Shown piece by piece: positions 5,346 through 5,811 of a stretch of DNA of 5,811 nucleotides; position 1 is the first letter of the stretch; each line of letters begins with the position of its first letter. The notes under the pieces were generated by a model, which saw only the letters and a list, made by a program, of their open reading frames with translations, searched no databases and was not told the DNA's origin. The position numbers were made by a program, and so were the translations under genes. This DNA is from an uncultured Lachnospiraceae bacterium (GTDB taxonomy: Bacteria > Bacillota_A > Clostridia > Lachnospirales > Lachnospiraceae): assembly GCA_902783205.1 (NCBI GenBank), contig CACZQE010000237.1, forward strand, positions 1 to 5,811, in the 5' to 3' direction.

Positions 5346-5362
5346 TGTAGAAATGTTCTGTA
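5346..5362. promoter_or_regulatory. Operator candidate in the PfpI leader
   Basis: An imperfect 17-nt inverted repeat, TGTAGAA-ATG-TTCTGTA, with two mismatched pairs. It contains AAATGTTCTG (5351-5360), identical to 2903-2912 upstream of the IIC gene and close to ATTTGTTCTG at 3520-3529. It would lie just after the predicted transcription start of the PfpI-regulator unit, fitting autorepression by the SorC-type protein. Confidence 0.45.
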
Positions 5363-5372
5363 TAAAAAGCCA

Positions 5373-5400
5373 TATATATTATAACATAAAGGCCGGTCAA
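5373..5400 (-). promoter_or_regulatory. Candidate promoter of the PfpI-regulator unit
   Basis: On the minus strand a near-consensus -35 TTGACC (5395-5400) is followed after 16 nt by TATATA (5373-5378). A perfect TATAAT overlaps at 5378-5383 but is only 11 nt from the -35, so the pairing is uncertain. The region is the AT-rich divergent spacer between PfpI and mazG. Confidence 0.4.
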
Positions 5401-5449
5401 AGATACACAAATATTTACTCTCTGATGACAGCCTCTTATCCCTTTTTTC

Positions 5450-5458
5450 TGCTATACT
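5450..5458 (+). promoter_or_regulatory. Extended -10 promoter of mazG
   Basis: TGCTATACT fits the extended -10 pattern TG-N-TATAAT with one mismatch. No good -35 is seen at 16-18 nt upstream, which extended -10 promoters tolerate. The mazG start is about 45 nt downstream. Confidence 0.5.
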
Positions 5459-5503
5459 AAGATATATAAGAGTAAAGTTACCGTGACAGTCAAGGAGTTT
5501 ACT

Positions 5504-5811
5504 ATGGAGAATAATAAAAAGTTTAATTTCCGGGAACTCATGGCAATTGTATCTACCCTTCGCGGCGAGAAGGGCTGCCCCTGGGATAAAGCCCAGACCC
5601 ATGAGTCTCTGAAGCCATATACACTGGAAGAAGCCTATGAAGTTAATCAGGCTGTGGCAGATCTGAAAGCCACGGGAGATCCCTCCAACCTGATCGAAGA
5701 ACTGGGTGACCTTCTCTTCCAGATTCTTCTGCAGGCCCAGGTCGCCGAAGACAACGGGGAATTTACCATGGAGGATGTCATTGACTCCATTTCCCGCAAG
5801 ATGATCCACCG
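5504..5811 (+). CDS. mazG: Nucleoside triphosphate pyrophosphohydrolase MazG, N-terminal part
   Basis: The first 102 codons are present; the gene continues past the right edge. MazG cleaves NTPs and dNTPs to the monophosphate and pyrophosphate, acting as a house-cleaning and stress-modulating enzyme in the cytoplasm. The signature block GCPWDKAQTHESLKPYTLEE is at residues 24-43. The metal-binding pairs are Glu43-x-x-Glu46 (EAYE) and Glu66-x-x-Asp69 (ELGD), as in the all-alpha NTP pyrophosphatase family. AAGGAG at 5492-5497 is 6 nt before the ATG. It is divergent from the PfpI gene and probably unrelated to the polyol locus, marking its chromosomal edge. Whether the protein has one or two MazG domains cannot be seen here. 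Confidence 0.93.
   Translation, partial: MENNKKFNFRELMAIVSTLRGEKGCPWDKAQTHESLKPYTLEEAYEVNQAVADLKATGDPSNLIEELGDLLFQILLQAQVAEDNGEFTMEDVIDSISRKMIH

Noticed and set aside
5327..5809. Minus-strand 160-codon frame at the right edge
   Set aside because: It is antisense to mazG, whose signature and metal-binding residues are evident, and it runs across the AT-rich promoter spacer.

Overview
The window looks like part of the chromosome of a low-to-mid GC Firmicute, probably a clostridium (Lachnospiraceae-like). The reasons are strong AGGAGG-type ribosome binding sites, AT-rich intergenic DNA against near-balanced coding DNA, and the combination of a gut-type PTS, a SorC/DeoR-type regulator and MazG. 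The genus cannot be read from the sequence.

All genes but one lie on the minus strand. Read in their own direction (high to low coordinates) they are: a PfpI/DJ-1 family protein (4788-5306); a SorC/DeoR-type sugar-responsive regulator (3799-4770) closed by a good intrinsic terminator (3731-3776); a 380-bp AT-rich control region full of inverted repeats; then an operon of gutM (2946-3416), glucitol-type PTS IIC (2265-2789), IIB/IIBC (1248-2252), IIA (839-1210), and the N-terminal 242 codons of a homoserine-dehydrogenase-like NAD(P) oxidoreductase that runs off the left edge (1-728). On the right edge, divergent to the PfpI gene, is the start of mazG (5504-5811, plus strand).

Together the genes read as a polyol uptake and catabolism locus. 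The three PTS polypeptides import and phosphorylate a polyol, GutM and the SorC-type protein are candidate regulators, and the oxidoreductase is the likely first catabolic enzyme acting on the polyol phosphate. That enzyme is not the short-chain sorbitol-6-phosphate dehydrogenase (SrlD/GutD type) of the classical sorbitol operon. It belongs to the SAF-domain 'predicted homoserine dehydrogenase' group, which as far as I recall includes the DXR-like (DRL) reductoisomerases. The substrate may therefore not be sorbitol, and this is the most interesting aspect of the window.

The control signals are unusually rich. There are five operator-like inverted repeats upstream of gutM, an identical decamer (AAATGTTCTG on the plus strand) upstream of both the PfpI gene and the IIC gene, an array of alternating half-sites around a consensus -10 upstream of IIC, and a strong hairpin without a U-tract between IIA and the oxidoreductase. 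No RNA genes, CRISPR arrays or mobile elements were seen.
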